Assembly: GCA_910589185.1 (NCBI GenBank)
Contig: CAJUSU010000020.1
Span: forward strand, 1 to 25,854
DNA length: 25,854 bases
Direction: 5' to 3'
From: an uncultured Clostridia bacterium
GTDB taxonomy: Bacteria > Bacillota > Clostridia > TANB77 > CAG-508
Positions 14,892-22,932 of this stretch are shown here, piece after piece (the first letter of the stretch is position 1; each line of letters begins with the position of its first letter). Below the pieces are notes generated by a model. It saw only the letters and a program-made list of their open reading frames with translations. It had not been told where the DNA came from and searched no databases. The translations under genes and the position numbers were made by a program.

Positions 14892-14906
14892 GAACACAGG
14901 AAAAGG

Positions 14907-14941
14907 AGAAGACCAACTCTGTGAAAAGTTGGTCTTTACTT
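14907..14941 (-). terminator. Terminator of the stomatin gene
   Basis: AAGACCAACT and AGTTGGTCTT arms around an 8-base loop. The position just after the minus-strand stomatin stop indicates its role, although the better T-run is on the plus strand. Confidence 0.7.
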
Positions 14942-14942
14942 T

Positions 14943-15851
14943 TTAATTTTTATCTTTTTTATCTTTAAATATTTCTGCTGCAGAACCTAAACTACTTAAT
15001 GCTTTCGTTGCTTCAAAAGGAATAAATATTTTGTTAGCTTCTCCTTGAGCAACTTCTTTTAAAGCTTCTAAAGATTTTAATTGTACTAATTTTTCATCAG
15101 GATTTGATTTCATCATAGCATCATATACTAAATGAATTTCTTCTGCTTTTGCTTCAGCTACTTTTTTAATTGCTTCAGCTTCACCAGTTGCACGTCTGAT
15201 TTTAGATTCTTTATCAGCTTCGGCTTCTAAAATAGCAGCTTCTTTTTTACCTTCAGCAAGGGTGATAGCAGATTGTCTTTCGCCTTCAGCTTGAAGAATT
15301 AAGGCTCTTTTATTTCTTTCTGCATTCATTTGTTTTTCCATGGCATCACGGATGTCAGCAGGTGGGGTAATATCTTTAATTTCAACTCTGTCCACTTTAC
15401 AACCCCATTGATCAGTTGCTTCGTCTAAGATAACTCTTAATTTATCATTGATAGCATCACGAGAACTAAATGTATCGTCTAAGTCCATTTTACCAACAAT
15501 ATCACGAATAGTTGTAATTGCTAAATATTCAATACCTTTCTTTAAGCTTTGAATTTCATAAACTGCTTTAGCAGGGTCTGTTACTCTATAGAATACAACA
15601 GTATCAATAGTAATAGTAACATTATCTTGGGTAATTACACCTTGTGGTGGAATATCCATTGTTTGTTGTTTTAAACTTACCACGCTACGAACATGGTCTA
15701 CAAATGGAATAATAATGGTAAGACCAGCATCTGCTACTTTATGAAATTTACCAAGTCTTTCTATAATGTATACTTCAGATTGTTTTACTATTTTAATTGT
15801 GTTAAATGCAATAATTAAAATAATAACTAATAGTGCTAATAAAATCCACAT
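14943..15851 (-). CDS. SPFH/stomatin-family membrane protein (QmcA-like)
   Basis: 302 residues: an N-terminal membrane anchor (MWILLALLVIILIIAFNTI), then the SPFH/band-7 domain (about 20-190) with the typical VKQSEVYIIERLGKF opening and DDTFSSRDAIN and WGCKVDRVEIKDI motifs. A long Ala/Glu-rich coiled coil follows (about 175-250: AEGERQSAITLAEGKKEAAI), then a C-terminal oligomerisation tail. Such proteins form ring-like membrane scaffolds and are paired with NfeD-type proteins, as here, where the NfeD gene lies 49 bases upstream on the same strand. The pair's exact cellular role is not settled. Confidence 0.92.
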   Translation of the reverse strand: MWILLALLVIILIIAFNTIKIVKQSEVYIIERLGKFHKVADAGLTIIIPFVDHVRSVVSLKQQTMDIPPQGVITQDNVTITIDTVVFYRVTDPAKAVYEIQSLKKGIEYLAITTIRDIVGKMDLDDTFSSRDAINDKLRVILDEATDQWGCKVDRVEIKDITPPADIRDAMEKQMNAERNKRALILQAEGERQSAITLAEGKKEAAILEAEADKESKIRRATGEAEAIKKVAEAKAEEIHLVYDAMMKSNPDEKLVQLKSLEALKEVAQGEANKIFIPFEATKALSSLGSAAEIFKDKKDKN

Positions 15852-15900
15852 AAAATTTTCCTCCTCTTATTTATATATATAAAAATACTAATAACAAAAA

Positions 15901-16353
15901 TTAAACTATTTCTTCTACAGGTTTTGATGATTTCTTAGATACAACTGCTTTGACACCGTCAATTGCTAATACAAAAACTTCTGCATCTTTTGGAATGATT
16001 TCTTCGCTTTGGCATTTAGCAGACCAAACTTGACCATCTACTTTGATTTGTCCTGTGCTAGTAGTAGGGTTAATATCTTGTAATACAACAGCTTTTTTAC
16101 CAACAATGGCAAAAGCATTAGTTACTACAGTTTTACTTTTTTTCTCTAGTTTTCTAGCAAGAGGTCTAGTAAAGAAAATAAATACCGCTGAAGAGATGAC
16201 AAATACAGTAGTTTGAATAATAATATTATCTGTAAAGAAACTTGTAATCATACCACAGAAACTACCAGCACTTAGCCAAATAACTAAAAATCCTGGAGTA
16301 ATAATTTCTGCAACGGCAAAAATGCCAATTAAAAGTAACCAAATTGTCCACAT
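15901..16353 (-). CDS. NfeD-family membrane protein (short form)
   Basis: 150 residues from ATG 16353 (MWTIWLLLIGI), preceded by AAAAGGAGA. The open frame continues upstream to a TTG at 16413, but that segment is leader sequence. Membrane helices occupy about 1-75 with the family motif AEIITPGFLVIWLSAG. The C-terminal part (about 85-145) is the OB-fold NfeD domain (GKKAVVLQDI...GQIKVDGQVWSAKC). It lacks the ClpP-like protease domain of long NfeD proteins. Forms an operon with the downstream SPFH gene; the pair probably makes a membrane microdomain complex. Confidence 0.9.
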   Translation of the reverse strand: MWTIWLLLIGIFAVAEIITPGFLVIWLSAGSFCGMITSFFTDNIIIQTTVFVISSAVFIFFTRPLARKLEKKSKTVVTNAFAIVGKKAVVLQDINPTTSTGQIKVDGQVWSAKCQSEEIIPKDAEVFVLAIDGVKAVVSKKSSKPVEEIV

Positions 16354-16454
16354 AAAAATAAATCTCCTTTTATATTTATAGGTATATAACTTTGCTATGC
16401 TCAATTGCATCAATTATCCGTATAGTACTTTGTTCCTTACGGCTAACTGAATAC

Positions 16455-16487
16455 TATTATACTATATTCCAAACAAAATTGGAATAT
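16455..16487 (-). promoter_or_regulatory. NfeD-SPFH promoter with 9-6-9 operator-like dyad
   Basis: ATATTCCAA (16464-16472) and TTGGAATAT (16479-16487) are perfect inverted arms with a 6-base spacer. On the minus strand they lie immediately upstream of a TATAAT box near 16460-16455 and cover the position of a poor -35 box (TTCCAA). The arrangement suggests a regulator-dependent promoter; the protein is unknown. Confidence 0.6.
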
Positions 16488-16566
16488 GTTTTGAAAAAAA
16501 TGTCGAGAAAGATAGTTTGATAAGAATTAATAGTTTATAAAAAATAATTAAAATTATATTTAACTC

Positions 16567-16595
16567 TTGCGTCTATTCAAAAAAAGTGCTACAAT
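16567..16595 (+). promoter_or_regulatory. Promoter of the pheST T-box transcript
   Basis: TTGCGT (16567-16572), 17-base spacer, TACAAT (16590-16595). Confidence 0.65.
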
Positions 16596-16601
16596 AAACT
16601 A

Positions 16602-16857
16602 CAGTTTAAATAATACCAAGAAAAAAGCAAAGTAAGTAAAAGAAAATTTGAAACAGAGAGATAAACAAATAGCTGAGAGTTTATTATCATAACTTTTACC
16701 CAAATTTCACTTTTTTAGGACTTTTTTTGAAGATGAAAGTAGGAAGAAGCGTTTGCTACGTTATAGCTATAATGAGATTAGTAAATAAAAACTAATAAAG
16801 TTAGGTGGTACCACGAGTTATTTCGTCCTAAATAGGGATGAAATAGCTCGTTTTTTT
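16602..16857 (+). ncRNA. T-box leader (tRNA-Phe responsive) with terminator/antiterminator
   Basis: The T-box core AGGTGGTACCACG is at 16803-16815. Its TGGT bulge pairs with an ACCA acceptor end, as expected for tRNA-Phe (discriminator A). The competing terminator is CGAGTTATTTCGTCC (16814-16828) with GGGATGAAATAGCTCG (16835-16850) and T7. A candidate Phe specifier TTC followed by A lies at 16706-16708; I could not fold Stem I reliably. Uncharged tRNA-Phe would stabilise the antiterminator and allow pheST transcription. The remainder of 16488-16600 holds only the promoter. Confidence 0.92.
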
Positions 16858-16900
16858 GTTAGATTAGAAGAAACACCTAAAAATAAAAGGAGGAAAATAA

Positions 16901-17920
16901 ATGCAAGAGCAAATTTCACAAATCAAAGAAAAGGCTTTAGAAGCAATTCAAAATGCCAAGAGTGCAAAAGAACTAGATGAAGTAAGAGTTCAGTATTTAG
17001 GGAAAAAAGGAGAACTTACTTTAATTCTGAGAAGTATGGGAGGACTTAGCCCAGAAGAAAGACCAGTTGTAGGAAGTTTAGTCAATCAAGTAAGAGATGA
17101 ATTAGAAACTAAAATTGAAGAAGAAGAAAAAAGCTTTGCTAATAGAGCAATTGAAGAAAGACTAGCAACAGAAAATATAGATGTTACAGAGCCAAGTAAA
17201 AAAATGATGCTAGGAAGTGTACATCCAATTACACAGGTAGTGAATGATGTTAAGGATATTTTTATTGGTATGGGATATCAAATTGCAGATGGACCAGAAG
17301 TAGAACTTGCAACTTATAACTTTGATAAATTAAATACACCACCAGATCATCCAGCAAGAGATGTACAAGATACTTTCTATATTACAGATGATATCGTACT
17401 TCGTTCTCAAACATCACCAGTGCAAGCAAGAGTTATGGAAACTCAAAAACCACCAATTAAGGTTATTTGTCCGGGTGCTGTATATCGTTCAGATAGTGTA
17501 GATGCTACTCATTCACCAGTATTCCATCAAATTGAAGGATTGGTAATAGACAAAAACATTTCTATGGCAGATTTAAAAGGAACATTAGAAATGTTTGCTA
17601 AAAAATGTTTAGGTGAAAAAACGCAAATTAGATTTAGACCACATCACTTTCCATTTACAGAGCCAAGCGCAGAAGCAGACGTATCTTGCTTCGTATGTGG
17701 TGGAAAAGGATGTAGAGTATGTAAAGGTGAAGGCTGGATAGAACTTTTAGGTTGTGGGATGGTACACCCTAATGTACTTCGCAATTGTGGAATTGATCCA
17801 GAAGAATATTCAGGATTTGCCTTTGGTTTTGGAGTAGAAAGAATAGCCATGGCAAAATTCGGTATTGATGATATGCGTTTATTGTATGAAAATGATGTAA
17901 GATTTTTAAAACAATTTTAG
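16901..17920 (+). CDS. pheS: Phenylalanine--tRNA ligase alpha subunit
   Basis: Catalytic subunit of the (alpha-beta)2 PheRS, 339 residues. An N-terminal coiled coil (about 1-90) that contacts tRNA is followed by the class II core: motif 1 near SVHPITQV, motif 2 with VYRSDSVDATHSPVFHQIEG, motif 3 with GFAFGFGVERIAM. A CxxC-GGKGC-xx-C insertion (SCFVCGGKGCRVCKGEGW) is typical of Firmicutes PheS and may bind a metal. AGGAGG precedes ATG 16901. Controlled by the upstream T-box and co-transcribed with pheT, although the intercistronic gap is widened to 137 bases by a palindromic repeat element. Confidence 0.98.
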   Translation: MQEQISQIKEKALEAIQNAKSAKELDEVRVQYLGKKGELTLILRSMGGLSPEERPVVGSLVNQVRDELETKIEEEEKSFANRAIEERLATENIDVTEPSKKMMLGSVHPITQVVNDVKDIFIGMGYQIADGPEVELATYNFDKLNTPPDHPARDVQDTFYITDDIVLRSQTSPVQARVMETQKPPIKVICPGAVYRSDSVDATHSPVFHQIEGLVIDKNISMADLKGTLEMFAKKCLGEKTQIRFRPHHFPFTEPSAEADVSCFVCGGKGCRVCKGEGWIELLGCGMVHPNVLRNCGIDPEEYSGFAFGFGVERIAMAKFGIDDMRLLYENDVRFLKQF

Positions 17921-18039
17921 TGTCAGTTGAGGGACACTTGTCAGTTAGGGGACGTTAGTTTAACTGACATTTTGGTAAAAAAAGGTAAAATGTCAGTTAA
18001 GGGACAGATGTCAGTTAAACTAACGTCCCCTAACTGACA
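17921..18039. mobile_element. 101-bp palindromic element, copy 1, between pheS and pheT
   Basis: The core 17939-18039 has perfect 31-bp terminal inverted repeats beginning TGTCAGTTAGGGGACG and ending CGTCCCCTAACTGACA. Each arm is itself a hairpin with 9-bp ends TGTCAGTTA / TAACTGACA. The middle has TTTTGGTAAAAAAAGG and a further TGTCAGTTAAGGGACA unit. A partial unit, TGTCAGTTGAGGGACA, lies outside at 17921-17936, directly after the pheS stop. The same element occurs at 23929-24029. It has no coding capacity, so it is a MITE or REP/BIME-like element mobilised in trans (inference; possibly by a Y1/RAYT transposase). Confidence 0.85.
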
Positions 18040-18057
18040 AATGAAGGAGGAAAGTAA

Positions 18058-20499
18058 ATGAAAGCAAGTATTGAATGGTTAAAAGAATATTCAGATATCA
18101 ATGTTAGCCCAAAAGAACTAGGTGATATTTTAACAATGACTGGTTCTAAGGTAGAAACCATAGAGGAACAAGGTGGAGATATTCAAAATGTAGTAGTAGG
18201 AAAGATTTTGGAGATTAAACCACATTTGGATTCTGACCACATGGTAGTAACACAAGTAGATGTCGGAAATGGAGAAGTTGTGCAGATTGTAACAGGAGCA
18301 AATAACATTCATGAAAATGATATTGTTCCAATTGCCAAAGATGGCTCAAGCTTACCAGGAGGAGTGCAAATTAAAACTGGTAAATTAAGAGGAGTAGATT
18401 CCTGTGGTATGATGTGTAGTGTTGGAGAGTTGGGATTAGATGTTCATAGTTACCCAGGGCAAATTGAAGAGGGAATTATGATTTTATCTTCTGAACAGAA
18501 TGAGAAAATAGGGAAAAATGAAGAATTAGAGAAATGTTTAGGAAAAGATATTAAAGAGGTATTAGGTTTAAATCAAACAATTATTGATTTTGAAATTACA
18601 CCTAATAGACCAGACTGTTTATCAATAGAAGGATTAGGAAGAGAAACAGCAGTATCTTTAAAAGAAACTTTCAAAAATCCACGTAAGAATTTAGAAGAAA
18701 TGAAAGTTCCTGACAAAGAGAATATTGAGGGACTAACGGTTAGTATAGAGGCACCAGACTTATGTTATAGATATATTGCTAGAGTAGTAAAAAATGTAAA
18801 AATCGGTCCATCTCCAGATTGGATGGTAAAAAGATTAAATGCTTGTGGCGTAAGAAGTATCAATAACATTGTAGATATTACAAACTATGTGATGCTTGAA
18901 CTAGGGCAACCAATGCATGCTTTTGACATTAACTCTATTGAAGGAAAGCATATTACAGTAAGAAGAGCAAAGAAAGATGAAAAAATTACAACACTAGATG
19001 ACCAAGAAAGAAACCTAGATACAACAATGCTTGTCATAGCTGATGAAAAGAAGCCAGTAGCAATTGCAGGTGTGATGGGTGGTCAAAATTCTGAAATAGA
19101 AGATGATACACAAACTGTTGTATTTGAATCAGCAGTGTTCTATGGAGGAAGTGTAAGGAAAACTGCTAAAGCAGTTGGCTTAAGAACAGAAGCCTCAAGT
19201 CGTTATGAAAAAGGATTATCAACTGAAAATGCATTAAAAGTAGTTAATCGTGCAGTGGAATTAGTAGAACAGTTAGGAGCAGGAGAAGCGGTTGAAGGTA
19301 AAATTGATGTATATCCAACCAAACAAAAAGTAAATCAAATTCCTTTACAAGTAGATAGAATTAATAGTTTACTTGGAATTGAAGCTACGAAAGAGGAAAT
19401 GATAGATATTCTAGAAAAGTTAGAAATGAAAGTAGAAAATGATATTGTTATTCCTCCATATTTTAGACAAGATGTAGAACAATTAGCAGATGTAGCAGAG
19501 GAAGTATTAAGATTTCATGGATATGATAAATTAGGAACAACACTCATCAATAGTGAGACAACTTTAGGTGGAAAGAATAAAGAACAAACCATTCAAGATA
19601 AAGTGGCAGGGCTATTAGTGAACCTTGGCTTATCTGAAATTTGTACCTTTGGTTTCATTAGTGAAAAAGATTTGGCAAAATGTAACATTACAGGGGAGAA
19701 TGAATATCTAACACAAGCAGTTCGTATTCAAAATCCATTAAGTGAAGATTATACCGTGATGAAAACAACGTCTGTTCCAACTATGATGCAAATGCTTCAA
19801 AATAACAATAATTACAAGAATAAAGATGTAAGATTATTTGATATTTCTAGAACCTATCAAAACAAAAATGAGGCAATTGGAAAAGGAGAATTACCACTAG
19901 AAAACAATATTCTAACAATTGGAATGTATAGTGAAGATGAAGATTTCTATACCTTAAAAGGATTAGTAGAAAATGTTTTAGAAGTAGCAGGTTTAGCAAG
20001 ATTTGACGTAAGAAAAGAAGTAACTAACCAAATGTATCATCCGGGAAGATGTGCCAATATCAATGTAGGTAATGATGTAGTTGCTACGATTGGAGAAGCT
20101 AACCCATTATTAACTAGAAATTACGATATTTCACAAAGAATATTGTTAGCTGAAATTAACTTAGATAAGATTGCAAAATATGCAAGAAGCAATAAGAATT
20201 ATGCACCAATTACTAAATTCCCAGCAGTGGAAAGAGATATTAGTATGTTAGTGGACGAATCAGTAGAAGTAGGAAAAATAGAGGCTATTATTCAAAAGAA
20301 ATCTAAGAAAATGTTAGAGGAAGCAAAATTATTTGATATTTATAGAAGTGAAAAACTAGGAGAAAACAAAAAGAGTGTTGCGTACAGTTTGAAATTCAGA
20401 GTGCCTGACAGAACTTTAAAAGATGAGGAAATCAATGGTGTTATGACAGAGATTATAGCTGAATTAGAAAAGAGTTTGGGGGCAGAATTGAGAAAATAG
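18058..20499 (+). CDS. pheT: Phenylalanine--tRNA ligase beta subunit
   Basis: Structural, editing and tRNA-binding subunit of PheRS, 813 residues. Domains in order: EMAP-like tRNA-binding domain (about 40-155: VVVGKILEIKPHLDSDHM), B3/B4 editing domain (about 210-390), B5 domain (about 405-480), catalytic-like core with inactive class II fold (about 490-700), and the C-terminal FDX-ACB anticodon-binding domain (about 718-813, FPAVERDISMLV...KFRVPDRTLKDEEI). GAAGGAGG begins about 14 bases before ATG 18058 and only a few bases after the repeat element, so the insertion left the RBS intact. Confidence 0.98.
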   Translation: MKASIEWLKEYSDINVSPKELGDILTMTGSKVETIEEQGGDIQNVVVGKILEIKPHLDSDHMVVTQVDVGNGEVVQIVTGANNIHENDIVPIAKDGSSLPGGVQIKTGKLRGVDSCGMMCSVGELGLDVHSYPGQIEEGIMILSSEQNEKIGKNEELEKCLGKDIKEVLGLNQTIIDFEITPNRPDCLSIEGLGRETAVSLKETFKNPRKNLEEMKVPDKENIEGLTVSIEAPDLCYRYIARVVKNVKIGPSPDWMVKRLNACGVRSINNIVDITNYVMLELGQPMHAFDINSIEGKHITVRRAKKDEKITTLDDQERNLDTTMLVIADEKKPVAIAGVMGGQNSEIEDDTQTVVFESAVFYGGSVRKTAKAVGLRTEASSRYEKGLSTENALKVVNRAVELVEQLGAGEAVEGKIDVYPTKQKVNQIPLQVDRINSLLGIEATKEEMIDILEKLEMKVENDIVIPPYFRQDVEQLADVAEEVLRFHGYDKLGTTLINSETTLGGKNKEQTIQDKVAGLLVNLGLSEICTFGFISEKDLAKCNITGENEYLTQAVRIQNPLSEDYTVMKTTSVPTMMQMLQNNNNYKNKDVRLFDISRTYQNKNEAIGKGELPLENNILTIGMYSEDEDFYTLKGLVENVLEVAGLARFDVRKEVTNQMYHPGRCANINVGNDVVATIGEANPLLTRNYDISQRILLAEINLDKIAKYARSNKNYAPITKFPAVERDISMLVDESVEVGKIEAIIQKKSKKMLEEAKLFDIYRSEKLGENKKSVAYSLKFRVPDRTLKDEEINGVMTEIIAELEKSLGAELRK

Positions 20500-20520
20500 A
20501 GGTTGCTTTTATGAAATAGC

Positions 20521-20564
20521 AAAAAAAGAAACGATACTGGAAAGTGAAGTATCGTTTCTTTTTC
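20521..20564. terminator. Bidirectional terminator, pheT / arginase-like gene
   Basis: AGAAACGATACT (20527-20538) pairs perfectly with AGTATCGTTTCT (20548-20559). It is flanked by A7 on the left and T-rich sequence on the right, serving both convergent genes. Confidence 0.9.
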
Positions 20565-20567
20565 ATT

Positions 20568-21611
20568 TTAAAAGTTTTCAATCCACTTACTTAAAATCTC
20601 TTTTGCAAGATTTGCAGTTTGGTCATCTTTATCAAATATAGGGTTGTATTCCACTAAGTCAGCAGATTTAATGATATTGGCATATTTTACAATTTCATCT
20701 ACTAATTCACATGTTTCTTTTAAGCTGATACCATCTTTAGCAGGAACAGAAACACCAGGAGCGACTTGTGGGTCAATTAAATCTAAATCAAAACTGATGT
20801 GAACCCCATTTGTTCCATTAGCAGCAATTTCAAAAGCTTTTTTACAAATTTCTTCTGTACCATATTTCTGGATATCTTTCGTAGAAAACACAGTAACGCC
20901 AGCTTCTAAAACATTACCCCATTCCCAAGGGTCAATATCTCTTCCACCAACAATGACAGTATGTTTTGGGTCATAAAAAGGACCTTGATGAAAATCTGCT
21001 AAAATATCTTTTTCAAAATGGGTAGCAACTGCTAAAGGAAGTCCGTGTAAATTTCCTGTAACGGAAGTAGCATATGTATTGTAATCGGCGTGGGAGTCAA
21101 ACCAAATAATACCTAAATTTTGATGTTTTTTAATAGATGCTAAGCTAGAAGCAATTGCGATAATATGGTCTCCACCTACTGTTAGAGGAAATTTATTATC
21201 TTCTAGTATTTGTAATATCTGAGAATATAATTTTTGGTTAAACTCATTAATTTGTTCTAAATTTCTTTTTTCATTTTTTGTGTCTAATGCCTTGACTGAT
21301 AATACCAAATCATGCATTTTTTTCTGATATAGTTTTGTGCTTTCCTCAGACATACTTTCTTCGAAATGTAGCTCATGCATGGCAAGTAGTAAACGATTAA
21401 ATTCTTGTACAAAGTCATCTATTTCCTGGCATGTAGTCACTGGATTTTTAGGATTAGCTTGTTCTTTTGTCTGATTATCTTTTAATGTATAGCAATGTGA
21501 AACTGTGCCATTAGAACATAAATTCTTTGTTAGTATTTGGGCTCCTAAGCTAGCACCATTTACGTGAACGCCCAAATCGGTGCAAGCGTTGATAATTGCA
21601 ATTTTTTTCAT
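20568..21611 (-). CDS. Arginase-family ureohydrolase
   Basis: Mn-dependent hydrolase, most likely arginase (L-arginine to ornithine plus urea). 347 residues with the binuclear metal ligands: His149 (GGDH), Asp172/His174/Asp176 (FDSHAD), Asp275/Asp277 (SFDLDLID). TGNLHGLP (185-191) resembles the arginase substrate loop SGNxHGMP rather than that of agmatinase. Compared with typical 300-residue arginases there is an extra helical insertion at about 55-135, rich in charged residues, before the metal core. AGAGG precedes ATG 21611. Single gene with its own promoter; no arginine-catabolic neighbours in view. Agmatinase or formimidoylglutamase activity cannot be excluded. Confidence 0.85.
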   Translation of the reverse strand: MKKIAIINACTDLGVHVNGASLGAQILTKNLCSNGTVSHCYTLKDNQTKEQANPKNPVTTCQEIDDFVQEFNRLLLAMHELHFEESMSEESTKLYQKKMHDLVLSVKALDTKNEKRNLEQINEFNQKLYSQILQILEDNKFPLTVGGDHIIAIASSLASIKKHQNLGIIWFDSHADYNTYATSVTGNLHGLPLAVATHFEKDILADFHQGPFYDPKHTVIVGGRDIDPWEWGNVLEAGVTVFSTKDIQKYGTEEICKKAFEIAANGTNGVHISFDLDLIDPQVAPGVSVPAKDGISLKETCELVDEIVKYANIIKSADLVEYNPIFDKDDQTANLAKEILSKWIENF

Positions 21612-21654
21612 TGTTTTGTTAACCTCTATATTAATTTTCTTTTGGACATAGCAA

Positions 21655-21666
21655 TGATAATTATCA
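21655..21666. promoter_or_regulatory. Palindrome in the arginase leader
   Basis: TGATAATTATCA is a perfect 12-bp palindrome located about 45 bases upstream of the start codon and downstream of the predicted transcription start. It resembles half-site combinations of Fur-family boxes (TGATAAT) but lacks the full 7-1-7 spacing. Confidence 0.35.
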
Positions 21667-21691
21667 AATGCTAGTAGTCACAACATATGAA

Positions 21692-21719
21692 TTATATCAC
21701 AGAAATAGAAAACGTCAAC
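21692..21719 (-). promoter_or_regulatory. Sigma-A promoter of the arginase-family gene
   Basis: Minus strand TTGACG (21719-21714), 16-base spacer, TATAAT (21697-21692). Confidence 0.75.
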
Positions 21720-21745
21720 AAAATGAAAAATTAATTTTTTATTTA

Positions 21746-21774
21746 TTGAAAAAGTAAAACTTTTATGCTATAAC
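21746..21774 (+). promoter_or_regulatory. Promoter of the small membrane protein-cdaA operon
   Basis: TTGAAA (21746-21751), 17-base spacer, TATAAC (21769-21774). Confidence 0.7.
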
Positions 21775-21837
21775 TAAATTATGGGGAATCGTAAATCCTT
21801 AAAATATAAATAAAATCCAAATAGGAGGAAATAACAA

Positions 21838-21963
21838 ATGGCAAAAGAACAAAAAAATAAAAATATAGGGAAATTAGCAACAAAAATTATGGCAATTATA
21901 TTAGCTGCTATGATGGTCTTATCTATTGCAGCAACATTGATTTTCTATATTATAGCAAGATAA
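21838..21963 (+). CDS. Small single-pass membrane protein (41 aa) upstream of cdaA
   Basis: 41 residues: a basic N-terminus (MAKEQKNKNIGKLATK) followed by one transmembrane helix (about 17-39, IMAIILAAMMVLSIAATLIFYII) and a final Arg. ATG 21838 follows AGGAGG (21823-21828). It lies 18 bases before cdaA, so it is almost certainly co-transcribed. Size and layout recall the Prli42/DUF4044 class of tiny Firmicutes membrane proteins, but I cannot confirm homology. The N-in topology (basic end inside) is inferred from charge. Confidence 0.75.
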   Translation: MAKEQKNKNIGKLATKIMAIILAAMMVLSIAATLIFYIIAR

Positions 21964-21981
21964 TGAAAAAAGAGGTAATAT

Positions 21982-22929
21982 ATGTTTGAAAATATAAATA
22001 TCAGTTGGACTGGGATTTGGCAAGCATTTACAGGGTATATGGTGGACCTATCTCAAAATCCATTTAGACTAATAACATTAATACTAGATTTAGTAATTGT
22101 AGGTTATTTAATTTACAAGTTTGTATTGTATGCTAAAAAAACAAGAGCATGGCAATTATTAAAAGGTATTGTATGGATTATTGCGATTGTGGTTTTGAGT
22201 GAAGTATTACAATTAAGAATTTTGAATTTCTTTTTAACCTTTTTTATGCCTTATGGAGTTATTGCTTTAATCGTTATCTTTCAACCAGAACTTAGAAGAA
22301 TGTTAGAGCAGATAGGAACCAACAGAATTACAAAGTATTTTGGATTTGATAAAGATTTAGCAACTAAAACAAAAGAAGATATTTATAAAGTTGTTATTGC
22401 TGCAACAGAACTTGCAAAGGCGAAAACAGGTGGATTAATTGTTTTAGAAAGAGATATTCAAATTAATGATATAGCAGATACAGGTGTTAGGATAGGTTCA
22501 GAAGTTTCACCACAACTGATTGTAAATTTATTTACACCCAATACACCATTACATGACGGAGCAGTTATCATAGCAAATAATAAAATTGCAGCAGCAGCTT
22601 GTATTTTACCATTAGCAGACGACAAAGATATTGCAAAAGAATTAGGAACCAGACACCGTGCAGGTTTAGGTATTTCTAAAGAATCTGATGCGATAGCTGT
22701 CATCATTTCTGAAGAAACTGGGAAGATTTCAGTTGCCAAAGAAGGAACTTTAATTGTAGATGTAAAAGAAGATAGTTTAAAAAATATCTTAATTAAACAT
22801 ATTGTTACAAAGAGATTTGGGGACGAAAAATTAAAAAGAGTAGAAAAAGTAAAGGCAAGAAAACAACAAAATATAGAGCAAAATAAATTAGAAAAACAAA
22901 AAGAAGCAGATAAAAAAGAAGAAAAGTAA
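21982..22929 (+). CDS. cdaA: Diadenylate cyclase CdaA
   Basis: Membrane-bound enzyme making cyclic-di-AMP from two ATP; c-di-AMP controls potassium and osmolyte balance and wall integrity. 315 residues: three N-terminal transmembrane helices (about 30-50, 58-75, 80-100), then the DAC domain (about 110-265) with the catalytic motifs Asp192-Gly-Ala (LHDGA) and Arg224-His-Arg (TRHRAG). A Lys/Glu-rich coiled-coil tail (about 280-315) makes it longer than the usual 270-280 residues. AAGAGGT precedes ATG 21982. The customary cdaR and glmM partners do not follow; a terminator does. Confidence 0.96.
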   Translation: MFENINISWTGIWQAFTGYMVDLSQNPFRLITLILDLVIVGYLIYKFVLYAKKTRAWQLLKGIVWIIAIVVLSEVLQLRILNFFLTFFMPYGVIALIVIFQPELRRMLEQIGTNRITKYFGFDKDLATKTKEDIYKVVIAATELAKAKTGGLIVLERDIQINDIADTGVRIGSEVSPQLIVNLFTPNTPLHDGAVIIANNKIAAAACILPLADDKDIAKELGTRHRAGLGISKESDAIAVIISEETGKISVAKEGTLIVDVKEDSLKNILIKHIVTKRFGDEKLKRVEKVKARKQQNIEQNKLEKQKEADKKEEK

Positions 22930-22932
22930 AAC

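Noticed and set aside
14384..14924. Alternative open frames on both strands in the GC-rich island, including a plus-strand frame 14460-14924
   Set aside because: High GC makes long spurious frames likely. Only the 14828-14307 frame has a ribosome binding site and a perfect promoter; the plus-strand frame runs through that promoter into the terminator region.
17921..18039. CRISPR array or riboswitch interpretation of the palindromic repeat
   Set aside because: There are no evenly spaced repeats with unique spacers, and the same element occurs at an unrelated locus, which fits a mobile palindromic element.
21655..21666. Calling the TGATAATTATCA palindrome a Fur box
   Set aside because: The 7-1-7 spacing is missing and it lies downstream of the predicted transcription start; it is kept only as a weak regulatory candidate.
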